From Archangium sp. (GTDB lineage Bacteria > Myxococcota > Myxococcia > Myxococcales > Myxococcaceae): 7,828 bases of DNA. The notes beneath the pieces were generated by a model that made no database searches, was not told the DNA's origin, and saw nothing but the letters and a program-made list of their open reading frames with translations. The number at the start of each line of letters is the position of its first letter. The stretch's first letter is position 1. The DNA lies in NCBI GenBank assembly GCA_016793585.1, contig JAEUJR010000863.1:1-7828 (forward strand), written 5' to 3'. Below, piece by piece: positions 1 to 5,647 of the stretch. Made by a program: the position numbers and the translations under genes.

Positions 1-124
1 AGACGCCCGCGTCGTAGAGAATCACGTCGCACTCCGGAGTGCGCCCGATGACGACCGAGGACTGGTCAAAGAGGAACTCCCGGCCAGCCTCTTTGCCCTC
101 GGAGATGACGAGTTGGAAACCCAT
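1..124 (-). CDS. FHA domain protein, N-terminal part (runs off left edge)
   Basis: Partial gene: 41 codons are visible from an ATG at 124-122, and the frame stays open to the window edge. The visible protein is the opening of a forkhead-associated domain: short beta strands (GFQLVI, REFLFD), then SVVIGRTPECDVILYD, which carries the conserved Gly-Arg (residues 27-28) and the Cys-Asp/hydrophobic strand that precede the usual Ser-Arg-x-x-His motif, cut off here. FHA domains bind phosphothreonine peptides, so the product probably reads Ser/Thr-kinase signalling; what follows the FHA domain cannot be seen. The ATG lies 13 bp after the stop of the PafC-like gene on the same strand, with no good Shine-Dalgarno in the gap, so it is probably the last visible gene of that operon and translated by coupling or reinitiation. 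Confidence 0.85.
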   Translation of the reverse strand, partial: MGFQLVISEGKEAGREFLFDQSSVVIGRTPECDVILYDAGV

Positions 125-137
125 CGAAATGGAGCGG

Positions 138-1079
138 CTACTCTAGTGATGCCTTGGCAGCGTCGGCAACGCTTCGAATTGCCCAGTCAGGTGACGTGAC
201 GGTGGCAGCGCCTCCGAACGACAGCACCCAGCCGGTCAGCCAGCGCACGTTGTCTCCGGGAACGTCGACCTCGATTCGCCCTTCGGGCAGCCCGCGCGCC
301 TCGACGCCGAAGCGCTCCCGAATGTACGGCGCCGTCGCAGCCTCGAAGCGCACCGTCACCTTCTGCACCGATTGATTCACGCCGGGGAGCGACGTTCGCC
401 CCGAGGTCGCACGCGGCGTGAAGGTCTCGCCCGTCACGTCTGGGGCTCCCATGCGATCGAGGCGAAACAGCCGCTCGCTCTGCCGCGCGACGTCGAAGCC
501 CGACAGGTACCACTGGCCCCGATGGCTGAAGAGCTCGATGGGCTCGACCTTGCGGCGCTCGGCGTGGGCGGTGGCGCTCGTCAGGTAGTCGAAGGTGACG
601 ATTCGGTGCTCGACGATGGCCTGGCTCAACGTGGCCAGCCCGGTCGGCCCCTCGAGCGTGAGGTCGAGCCGCTTGCCCATCTCGCGGAAGCGCTTCACCG
701 CGTGGGCCGGCAGCACCTGCTCGAGCTTCTCGATGGCCGACTTGAGCGCGTCGGAGTGCCCCGGCTTCAGCAGTGCAGCGGCCGCAGCGAGGGCGACTCC
801 TTCGGCGGCGGTGAGGCGCGGCGGCGCCGAGAGGCGTTGGTCGAGATCGACGTAGACCTTGTCGTCTTCGACGTAGATGTCGACGAAGTCGTCGGGCTGG
901 AACGGCGGGCGGCCGACGAAGGCGAGCAGGTCGAGCTCCTCCAGCAGCTCGTCGCGCTTGATGCCCAGCTCCTTCGCCACCTCGTCGACGCTGCGGCCCT
1001 GGTTGCGTGAGACGAAGGGCACGAGGAAGAGCAGCCGGCGCAGGCGCTCGTGCACGTCGGTGCGGCCTTCGGGCGTCAT
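138..1079 (-). CDS. pafC: PafC-like HTH-WYL transcriptional regulator
   Basis: 313-residue regulator, second of an adjacent WYL pair. The N-terminal helix-turn-helix (about residues 10-55, RLRRLLFLVPFV then VAKELGIKRDELLEELDLL) and the following GRPPFQPDDFVDI stretch resemble actinobacterial PafC as I recall it. A WYL domain (about 145-225) has an intact Trp-Tyr-Leu in GQWYLSGFD and the downstream Arg-rich LFRLDRM motif. The C-terminal part (about 238-312) fits the WCX extension. In mycobacteria PafB and PafC act together on RNA polymerase to activate DNA-damage genes without LexA; the same role here is inference. The PafB-like TGA overlaps this start: ATG at 1079-1077 overlaps by 1 bp, and a GTG one codon earlier (1082-1080) by 4 bp. 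Either implies translational coupling and roughly equal amounts of the two partners. Confidence 0.9.
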   Translation of the reverse strand: MTPEGRTDVHERLRRLLFLVPFVSRNQGRSVDEVAKELGIKRDELLEELDLLAFVGRPPFQPDDFVDIYVEDDKVYVDLDQRLSAPPRLTAAEGVALAAAAALLKPGHSDALKSAIEKLEQVLPAHAVKRFREMGKRLDLTLEGPTGLATLSQAIVEHRIVTFDYLTSATAHAERRKVEPIELFSHRGQWYLSGFDVARQSERLFRLDRMGAPDVTGETFTPRATSGRTSLPGVNQSVQKVTVRFEAATAPYIRERFGVEARGLPEGRIEVDVPGDNVRWLTGWVLSFGGAATVTSPDWAIRSVADAAKASLE

Positions 1080-2077
1080 CACGTCACGCCTCCGTGCGCG
1101 GTGAAGACGGCCAGCGCGAGCTCACGGTGACGCGCCTTCGCGCGGTCGGGCCCGAGCACCTTCGCCTGCGCGCCCAGCGAGAGCACGTAGGTGAGCAGCC
1201 CGTCGAGATCGGTCGCGCGGAGCGTGACGCGGGCGCCGCGCTCATCGGTCGTCGGCGTCGAAGGAAAGAGCGTGCCCGCCAGCGGCGCGAGCGCTCCGGT
1301 GAGCAGCACCTCGACGTCGACTGGCTCGTGAAAGCGGTGCTGCCACGGCCACGTCGCGACGTATTCCTCGAGCGAGAACGAGGCGGGCACCTCGTAGTCG
1401 GGCGACCTGGGCTTCGAGGCGTTCACCGTCACCCGGTGCATGCGGTGCACGTGAAAGGTGCGAATCGCCTGTCGAAGGTGGCAGTAGCCGACGAGGCTCC
1501 ACAGGCCGCGGCGCAGCGCGAGGCCGTACGCGTCGACGACCCGGTGCGACTCCTGCTTCGAGTGCGGCGAGAAGTAGTCGAGCGTGACCGACTTGCGCGT
1601 GGTGATGGCGCTCCACAACGCGTCGAGGCGCTCGGGCAGGTTCTTCGTCTCGGCGACGCCGCCGAGCTCGAGGCGAACCTTCGGCGCCGGCGGAGGCCCA
1701 TCGGTGAAGAAGCCAATCTTCCGCAGCGCGTGCGCGAGATCCTGACTGCCGGGGAAGCCGCCCGAGCCCAGCGCCGCCGAGCCAGCCGCGTACAGCACCG
1801 CGAGCTCTTCGGCCGAGAGCGACACCTCGGGCAGGTAGTACGCGTCGCGGTCGACGACGTAGCCCTCTTCGTGTTCGTCATCGCCCTTGATGAAGGTGAG
1901 CGGAATGCCCAGCTCGAGCAGCTCGGCTTTGTCGCGCTCGAACTTGCGCTCACACGACTCCAGCGTGCCGGTGCCGTAGTCGGCCTTGAAGGCCTCGCGC
2001 GGCTCTGGCCACGAGATGGGGTGCTTCGAGTCGAGCAGGAGCGCCACCAGGTCGAGCAGTCGTTCGGTGCGTTCCAT
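1079..2077 (-). CDS. pafB: PafB-like HTH-WYL transcriptional regulator (WSL variant)
   Basis: 332-residue regulator, first of the WYL pair. The N-terminus (ERTERLLDLVALLL) and the FERDKAELLELGIPL motif (about residues 46-60), followed by EGYVVDRDAYYLPEVSLS, match the PafB family closely. A WYL domain spans about 150-225, but its signature reads GLWSLVGYC, with Ser at residue 194 where Tyr is usual; the downstream Arg residues (RTFHVHRM) are kept. A WCX-like C-terminal domain spans about 252-326. The open frame extends upstream to 2173, but ATG 2077 begins the family-like sequence and lies 19 bp after the stop of the upstream gene, so I chose it; no strong Shine-Dalgarno is visible. Expected to work with the PafC-like partner as a DNA-binding or RNA-polymerase-binding activator. 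The target genes cannot be known from the window. Confidence 0.9.
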   Translation of the reverse strand: MERTERLLDLVALLLDSKHPISWPEPREAFKADYGTGTLESCERKFERDKAELLELGIPLTFIKGDDEHEEGYVVDRDAYYLPEVSLSAEELAVLYAAGSAALGSGGFPGSQDLAHALRKIGFFTDGPPPAPKVRLELGGVAETKNLPERLDALWSAITTRKSVTLDYFSPHSKQESHRVVDAYGLALRRGLWSLVGYCHLRQAIRTFHVHRMHRVTVNASKPRSPDYEVPASFSLEEYVATWPWQHRFHEPVDVEVLLTGALAPLAGTLFPSTPTTDERGARVTLRATDLDGLLTYVLSLGAQAKVLGPDRAKARHRELALAVFTAHGGVT

Positions 2078-2096
2078 CGCAGCAGCCGCTTCTACT

Positions 2097-3164
2097 TCAG
2101 GGCGCGGACTCGAGGTCGACTTCGTGCACCTCGACGGTGCCGCCAGAGAGCGTGACGAGCCGGTGCTGGGCATCGAGCGCGACGTCGTCAGCGCGAACGG
2201 GCAGGGAGCGCAGTCTGGTGCCCTTCACGTCGAACACCTCGACCGTCGAGCCCTTCGCGACGAAGACGTGGCCTCGGCCATCGAGCGCGAGCGAGCGCGC
2301 GTCGACACCGGCGACCTTGGAGACGACCTCACCCTTCGCATCGAGCACCACGAGGTCGTCGCCCACGAGCACCTTCGTGCCCACGCCGTCGACGGCCACG
2401 TCTTTCGCGTCGACGCGCTTCTTGCCGGTGCGTTTGCCGCTCGGGTCGAGGGTGACGAGGTCGACGTCACCCATGCGGTCGGTCAGCGCGAACACGTGGC
2501 CCGTCGGGTCGGCGGCGAGCCCTCCGTGGAAGTACACGTCGGGGTAGCTGCCGGCGATGGTGCGCGAGAGCTTCAGCGTCGCGCCGTCGTAGACGAGCAC
2601 GTCACCCACGCGGTTCACGTAGAGCTGGCCCTTCACGTCCATCGTCAGGCCGAAGACGCCGAGCTGCTTCGTGAGCTTGTCGGGCGAAAGCGTGATGACG
2701 TCGACGTACCTTCCCGCCGAGTCGAACTTCTGCACGCGGCCGGTGCCGCTCTCGGCGACGAAGAACGAACCATCGGGAGCGACGGCGAGCTGCACGGGGT
2801 GATCGAGCTGCCCCGCGCCCGTTCCCGCTTCACCGAAGGCGAGCACGCGCTTCACGGGCGAAGGTGGAGGTGGCGGCGGCTCGGCGGGCTGGGGCGGCGG
2901 CGAAGTCGGAGCGGCGACCACGACGGGCGGCGGCGGCGCGGGCGCTCTGACCGCCGTGAAGAGGAACATGCCGGCCCCTGCACCGAGGCAGACGACGACG
3001 CCGGCGAGGATGAGCACGATGAGGCCGACGGGGCTGCTCCGGGGCCCGGCCACCGCGGGGTCGGCTGGCGCACGAATGAGCGAGTGACAGTACGGGCACT
3101 CCCTCGAGACCTCTCCTTCGGCGAGCGTCGTCGGCGCGTTGCAGTGCGGGCACTTCAAGTTCAT
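2097..3164 (-). CDS. Membrane-anchored zinc-ribbon / NHL beta-propeller protein
   Basis: 355 residues with a clear modular layout. Residues 1-31 form a small zinc ribbon with two CPxC knuckles (C5/C8 and C23/C26). Residues 46-72 are one hydrophobic membrane segment. Residues 74-103 are a Pro/Ala-rich linker with long proline runs. Residues 105-355 are repeat-rich; the first repeat, around FGEAGTGAGQLDHPVQLAV and VQKFDSAGRYV, is a typical NHL repeat, and later DAKGEV, DGRGHVFVA and DVKGTRL units fit further blades of a roughly six-bladed propeller. No signal peptidase site precedes the membrane segment, so the ribbon is probably cytoplasmic and the propeller outside the inner membrane (inference). 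ATG 3164 has a good Shine-Dalgarno, GAGGGAA at 3177-3171, 6 nt upstream. It starts 22 bp after the aminotransferase-like gene ends. The ligand is unknown; NHL domains often bind protein, RNA or glycans. Confidence 0.85.
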   Translation of the reverse strand: MNLKCPHCNAPTTLAEGEVSRECPYCHSLIRAPADPAVAGPRSSPVGLIVLILAGVVVCLGAGAGMFLFTAVRAPAPPPPVVVAAPTSPPPQPAEPPPPPPSPVKRVLAFGEAGTGAGQLDHPVQLAVAPDGSFFVAESGTGRVQKFDSAGRYVDVITLSPDKLTKQLGVFGLTMDVKGQLYVNRVGDVLVYDGATLKLSRTIAGSYPDVYFHGGLAADPTGHVFALTDRMGDVDLVTLDPSGKRTGKKRVDAKDVAVDGVGTKVLVGDDLVVLDAKGEVVSKVAGVDARSLALDGRGHVFVAKGSTVEVFDVKGTRLRSLPVRADDVALDAQHRLVTLSGGTVEVHEVDLESAP

Positions 3165-3186
3165 GTGTCGTTCCCTCGGCCGGGCA

Positions 3187-4362
3187 TCATGCCGGTTTCA
3201 CGCCGACCGCGTCGAAGCCCGCGAGCAGCGCGTCGACATCGTCTTCGGTGTTGAACACGTGGGTGCTGATGCGAACGCCTCCACCGCGAGGCGTCGTGAC
3301 GAGGTGCCGCGCCTTGATGAGCGCGCGCACCACGTCGTCGGGCGGGCCCTGCACGGGCACCACGCAGATGCCGCTCGACTGCTCGGGGGCGTCGGGCGCG
3401 TTGGGTGTGAAGCCACGGTTCCTCAGCCCCTGCCTGAGCATCGCCTGCAGGCCGTGCACGTGCGCGAGCGTCTTCTTCACGCCGACGCGTTCATGCACGT
3501 CGAGCGCGGCATCGAGCGCGTGACAGTTGAGCCACATGCCGCCGCCGCCCTCGAGCACCGAGGCCTCGCGACGCACGCGTGTTCCCTTCGCCACGAAGCC
3601 GGCCGCATCGTCGACGCGATTCGTCTCGGGAAACGCCTGCCACAACGCCTCGCTCTTCACCGACAGCCAGCCGGCCATCGGCAGCACGTCGAGCCACGGG
3701 TCGGTCACCACCAGCATGCCGGTGCCGTAGCCAGCGCCGAGCCACTTGTGACTCGTCATCGAGAGGAACGAGGCACCCAGCGCGTGCACGTCGATGGGCA
3801 CATGGCCGAGCGCCTGAGCGCCGTTGAGCGCGAGTGGAATGCCCTTCTGGCGGCACAGCCTGGCGACGCCTTCGACGTCGACGCGGAAGCCCGAGTTGAA
3901 CTGCACGAGTGACATCGCCATCGCGCCCGTCGAGGGCCGCAGCGCCGCTTCGATGTCGGCGAGCGGGTAGCTGCCATCAGGCCGGCGCCGCACGCCGCGC
4001 ACCGTCAGCCCGTCGAACAGCAGCGGCACGGTGGTCGACGGAAACTCGTGCTCGAGCGTCAGCACTTCGGTGATGCCACGGGCCTTGAGGCACTGCGCGA
4101 TGACGTGAAAGCCGAACGACGTCGACGGCGTGAAGGCGACCTCGTGCGGCTTCGCCCCGACGAACGTTGCCAGCCGCGCGCGCACCGCCTCTTTCTGCAA
4201 GAGCCACTTCGGGAAGCCGAGGTCTCCTTTGTGTTCGCATTCGTCGACGTTCGCGCGCATCGCCTGGGCGACGGGCGTGCACAGCGGAGACGACGCCGCC
4301 GCGTTCAGCCACACCAGCTCGCTGAGAGAGGGAAACAGCGCGCGCACGTCGGCGGGAGTCAT
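3187..4362 (-). CDS. Class V aminotransferase-fold PLP enzyme (cysteine desulfurase / isopenicillin-N-epimerase-like)
   Basis: 391 residues, a normal full length for fold-type I class V PLP enzymes. The N-terminus LVWLNAAASSPLCTPVAQAM is the usual substrate-side loop. EVAFTPSTSFGFHVIA (about 74-89) is the cofactor phosphate-binding region. The SHKW motif places the Schiff-base lysine at K206, followed by GAGYGTGML. Near the C-terminus GGVRIST supplies the substrate-carboxylate Arg (R364). The motif normally reading D-G-A-Q-x-x-G is N-G-A-Q-A-L-G here: N180 replaces the Asp that contacts the pyridine nitrogen, while Q183 is kept. I see no Cys-bearing loop typical of a cysteine desulfurase, so epimerase, lyase or aminotransferase chemistry is more likely; the substrate is unknown. 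ATG 4362 directly precedes the family-like sequence. First gene of the leftward operon, transcribed from the divergent region. Confidence 0.88.
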   Translation of the reverse strand: MTPADVRALFPSLSELVWLNAAASSPLCTPVAQAMRANVDECEHKGDLGFPKWLLQKEAVRARLATFVGAKPHEVAFTPSTSFGFHVIAQCLKARGITEVLTLEHEFPSTTVPLLFDGLTVRGVRRRPDGSYPLADIEAALRPSTGAMAMSLVQFNSGFRVDVEGVARLCRQKGIPLALNGAQALGHVPIDVHALGASFLSMTSHKWLGAGYGTGMLVVTDPWLDVLPMAGWLSVKSEALWQAFPETNRVDDAAGFVAKGTRVRREASVLEGGGGMWLNCHALDAALDVHERVGVKKTLAHVHGLQAMLRQGLRNRGFTPNAPDAPEQSSGICVVPVQGPPDDVVRALIKARHLVTTPRGGGVRISTHVFNTEDDVDALLAGFDAVGVKPA

Positions 4363-4441
4363 GGGGCGGGCTTCAAGCCGAACGCCCCGGCCCTGTCCAT
4401 TCGTGCGGGGCCTGAGAAATCGGGGAAGAGGCGGGCCGTCG

Positions 4442-4489
4442 TGTCAGTTTGTCCGCGACGCGCGTGTGTCCCGGGCGCGGTTGTCAGTT
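4442..4489 (+). repeat. Direct repeat TGTCAGTT x2, 40 bp apart (candidate operator / PafBC-type -35 element)
   Basis: TGTCAGTT occurs at 4442-4449 and again at 4482-4489, start to start exactly 40 bp, about four helical turns. With the preceding base the second copy reads TTGTCAGTT, eight of nine positions of the mycobacterial PafBC-dependent -35 element TTGTCRGTG; the first reads GTGTCAGTT, seven of nine. The matching -10 (TAnnnT after an 8 nt spacer) is absent at both. Both copies point toward the lipoprotein gene. The repeat is directly seen; the regulator assignment is inference. Confidence 0.45.
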
Positions 4490-4513
4490 CGCCACTCGAG
4501 TCGGCTGTCGCAG

Positions 4514-4542
4514 GTCGCTGGATTCGTTGGGGCAGTCGCTGG
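4514..4542 (+). repeat. Short direct repeat GTCGCTGG x2, 21 bp apart
   Basis: GTCGCTGG is at 4514-4521 and 4535-4542, both preceded by a near-identical GCAG (GCAGGTCGCTGG and GCAGTCGCTGG). The 21 bp period places both copies on the same face of the helix, 26-54 bp upstream of the lipoprotein ATG, which would suit a regulator site. It is short and GC-rich, so chance is a real possibility. Confidence 0.25.
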
Positions 4543-4567
4543 TGTCGAAGTTGCTACTGGGAGCAGC

Positions 4568-5029
4568 ATGGTGCGTCACCTCCGCCGCGCGTTCATGATC
4601 GGCAGTGTCGGGCTGTTGGCAGCGGTGGTGACGGCGTGCGCGAGCGGCCCGTCGACGCGAGACCCCGACAAGCTCTACTTTGCGATTCGCATGGAGCAGG
4701 ACGGCAAGTCGGTCGGTGCTCCGCGGTTGGTGGGCTTCGAGGGCAAGCGGCTGTTCGCCGAGAAGTGGACGCCAGGCGCGCCGTTGCCCGACTACCGGCT
4801 GTTGCTGCAGCCGAAGGAAGAGGGCGCGGGGTATGGCGTGTGGCTCGATCTCGAGCTGCCGTCGGGTCGCTCGAGCGGCCGCCTCGGGCTGCTTCACGGA
4901 GAGGAGCGCACCATCACCCTCGACCCGCACACGCGGCTCACGTTGATGGTGATGAAGGTCGATTCGCCCGAGTTCCGCGCGTTGATGCGAACGGCGAAGA
5001 AGGCCAGCGACTCACCCGGCGCGATCTGA
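4568..5029 (+). CDS. Small lipoprotein of unknown function
   Basis: 153 residues and the only plus-strand gene. The N-terminus is a lipoprotein signal: positive n-region (RHLRR, residues 3-7), hydrophobic core (about 11-20), and lipobox V-T-A-C with the lipidated cysteine at residue 24 and Ala after it. The mature part of about 130 residues has no family I recognise; it contains alternating hydrophobic strands (YRLLLQP, YGVWLDLELP, TRLTLMVMKV), so a small beta-rich periplasmic or outer-membrane-facing domain is likely. The open frame extends to 4130, but that part is antisense to the PLP-enzyme gene and has no signal peptide; ATG 4568, with GGGAG at 4559-4563, starts the signal peptide directly. 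An internal ATG at residue 10 would leave the signal without its basic end. Its TGA lies 18 bp inside the convergent arrestin-like gene. Confidence 0.8.
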   Translation: MVRHLRRAFMIGSVGLLAAVVTACASGPSTRDPDKLYFAIRMEQDGKSVGAPRLVGFEGKRLFAEKWTPGAPLPDYRLLLQPKEEGAGYGVWLDLELPSGRSSGRLGLLHGEERTITLDPHTRLTLMVMKVDSPEFRALMRTAKKASDSPGAI

Positions 5030-5542
5030 CTTTCTCGGTTTCGGCTTCGGCGTCTTCGTCTTCGGTGCCCGCTTCTTCACGACAGGCTTCGGCCGCGCCA
5101 TCACCTGCACGTCGACGCTCGCCTTGAGGTTCAACTTCCAGGGGCGATCGAGCATCGCGGTCACGCTCCACTCGAGCGGGAAGCGGTGCGTGGCCGTCAG
5201 CACGTCGAGCAGGCCCTGACCGAACGTCGGCTCGAGCGCGCCATCGGGCACCATCAGCTCGAACGGGTACGACAGGCCGTCGCGGTACACGCGCTCGCCA
5301 TCGACGTTCAGCTCGAACTTCCACACCGTGTTCTTCTGGTAGCTGAGCGCCAGGCCCTTTCGTCCCGGAGCCAGCCCCACCGCGCGTTGCTTCGCCTCGA
5401 GCATCACGACGAAGCGGCGCGCCTCGGAGTTCTCCTGCAGCGACAGCGTCACCCGCCCACGAATGGCGTCACCCGGCGCGAAGGTGCGACCCTTCACGTC
5501 GAGCGTCACCTTCCCGGGGACGAGGCCAAGCGCGTCGAGCAC
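5012..5542 (-). CDS. Arrestin-like (Spo0M-type) protein with Lys/Pro-rich tail
   Basis: 176 residues. The pattern LGLVPGKVTLDVKGRTFAP, with GDAIRGRVTLSL, a central RFVVMLEAKQ strand, SYPFELMVPDGAL and FPLEWSVTAMLDRPW, follows the arrestin fold of Spo0M (sporulation-control) proteins: a Pro-Gly-Asp turn, a Gly-x-Val strand, the Pro-Phe strand, and a late Trp-x-Val-x-Ala strand before Leu-Asp. Residues 150-176 are a basic tail with 12 Lys/Arg, 5 Pro and one acidic residue, which is not part of the fold. Spo0M-type proteins are cytosolic, with a poorly defined role in cell division or stress. The start is GTG at 5542; no upstream ATG or good Shine-Dalgarno exists in frame, and the N-terminus aligns with the family as I recall it. 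It lies 105 bp downstream of the preceding gene, so it may have its own promoter. Its last 18 bp overlap the lipoprotein gene on the other strand. Confidence 0.75.
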   Translation of the reverse strand: MLDALGLVPGKVTLDVKGRTFAPGDAIRGRVTLSLQENSEARRFVVMLEAKQRAVGLAPGRKGLALSYQKNTVWKFELNVDGERVYRDGLSYPFELMVPDGALEPTFGQGLLDVLTATHRFPLEWSVTAMLDRPWKLNLKASVDVQVMARPKPVVKKRAPKTKTPKPKPRKSDRAG

Positions 5543-5647
5543 GGCGATCGTTCTAACGCCGCCTGCCCCCCCGGGAAACGCCGGATGTTCACCATCGAGC
5601 GAGCAACTTCGCCGGACGGGAACGACTCGTGCTTCGAGCGTGAGGGC

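Larger units (their letters stand above)
4363..4567. promoter_or_regulatory. Divergent intergenic region between leftward operon and rightward lipoprotein gene
   Basis: 205 bp lies between two start codons facing away from each other, so promoters for both transcripts should be here. I cannot assign a convincing sigma-70 -35/-10 pair in either direction. Visible structure: two TGTCAGTT copies (4442-4449 and 4482-4489), an ACTCGAGT palindrome (4494-4501), two GTCGCTGG copies 21 bp apart (4514-4521 and 4535-4542), an odd palindrome GGCTTCAAGCC (4369-4379) just upstream of the leftward ATG, and a GCCCCG/CGGGGC inverted repeat (4384-4389 / 4406-4411) that would fall in the leftward leader. Functional assignment of any of these is inference. 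Confidence 0.6.

Noticed and set aside
1007..2155. Long plus-strand open frame, 382 codons, opposite the PafB-like gene
   Set aside because: Arg/Val/Glu-rich composition with no domain, exactly antisense to a gene with clear family motifs; typical of mirror frames in GC-rich DNA.
1986..3254. Plus-strand open frame of 422 codons opposite the NHL-protein gene
   Set aside because: His/Arg/Asp-rich with no recognisable motif; it runs across the boundaries of three minus-strand genes, so it is a shadow.
3139..3912. Plus-strand open frame of 257 codons opposite the PLP-enzyme gene
   Set aside because: Antisense to conserved catalytic motifs; composition dominated by Arg, His and Ala.
4369..4379. 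Palindrome GGCTTCAAGCC near the leftward start codon
   Set aside because: Arms of only 5 bp are common by chance at this base composition; no second copy was seen.
4384..4411. GCCCCG/CGGGGC inverted repeat as a terminator or riboswitch
   Set aside because: A 6 bp stem with a 16 nt loop and no T-run; it lies in a leader region and has no recognisable aptamer features.
4130..4567. Upstream extension of the lipoprotein reading frame
   Set aside because: This stretch lies inside the opposite PLP-enzyme gene and the promoter region, and a long N-terminal extension would bury the signal peptide.
4048..5127. Plus-strand open frame of 359 codons spanning the divergent region and the lipoprotein gene
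   Set aside because: It crosses a promoter region and two genes; the lipoprotein frame has a proper signal peptide and lipobox, this one has none.
5543..5647. Terminator or strong promoter in the gap before the arrestin-like gene
   Set aside because: Only 4 bp stems are visible, and a TAGAAC close to the GTG start could be a -10 but has no convincing -35 partner.
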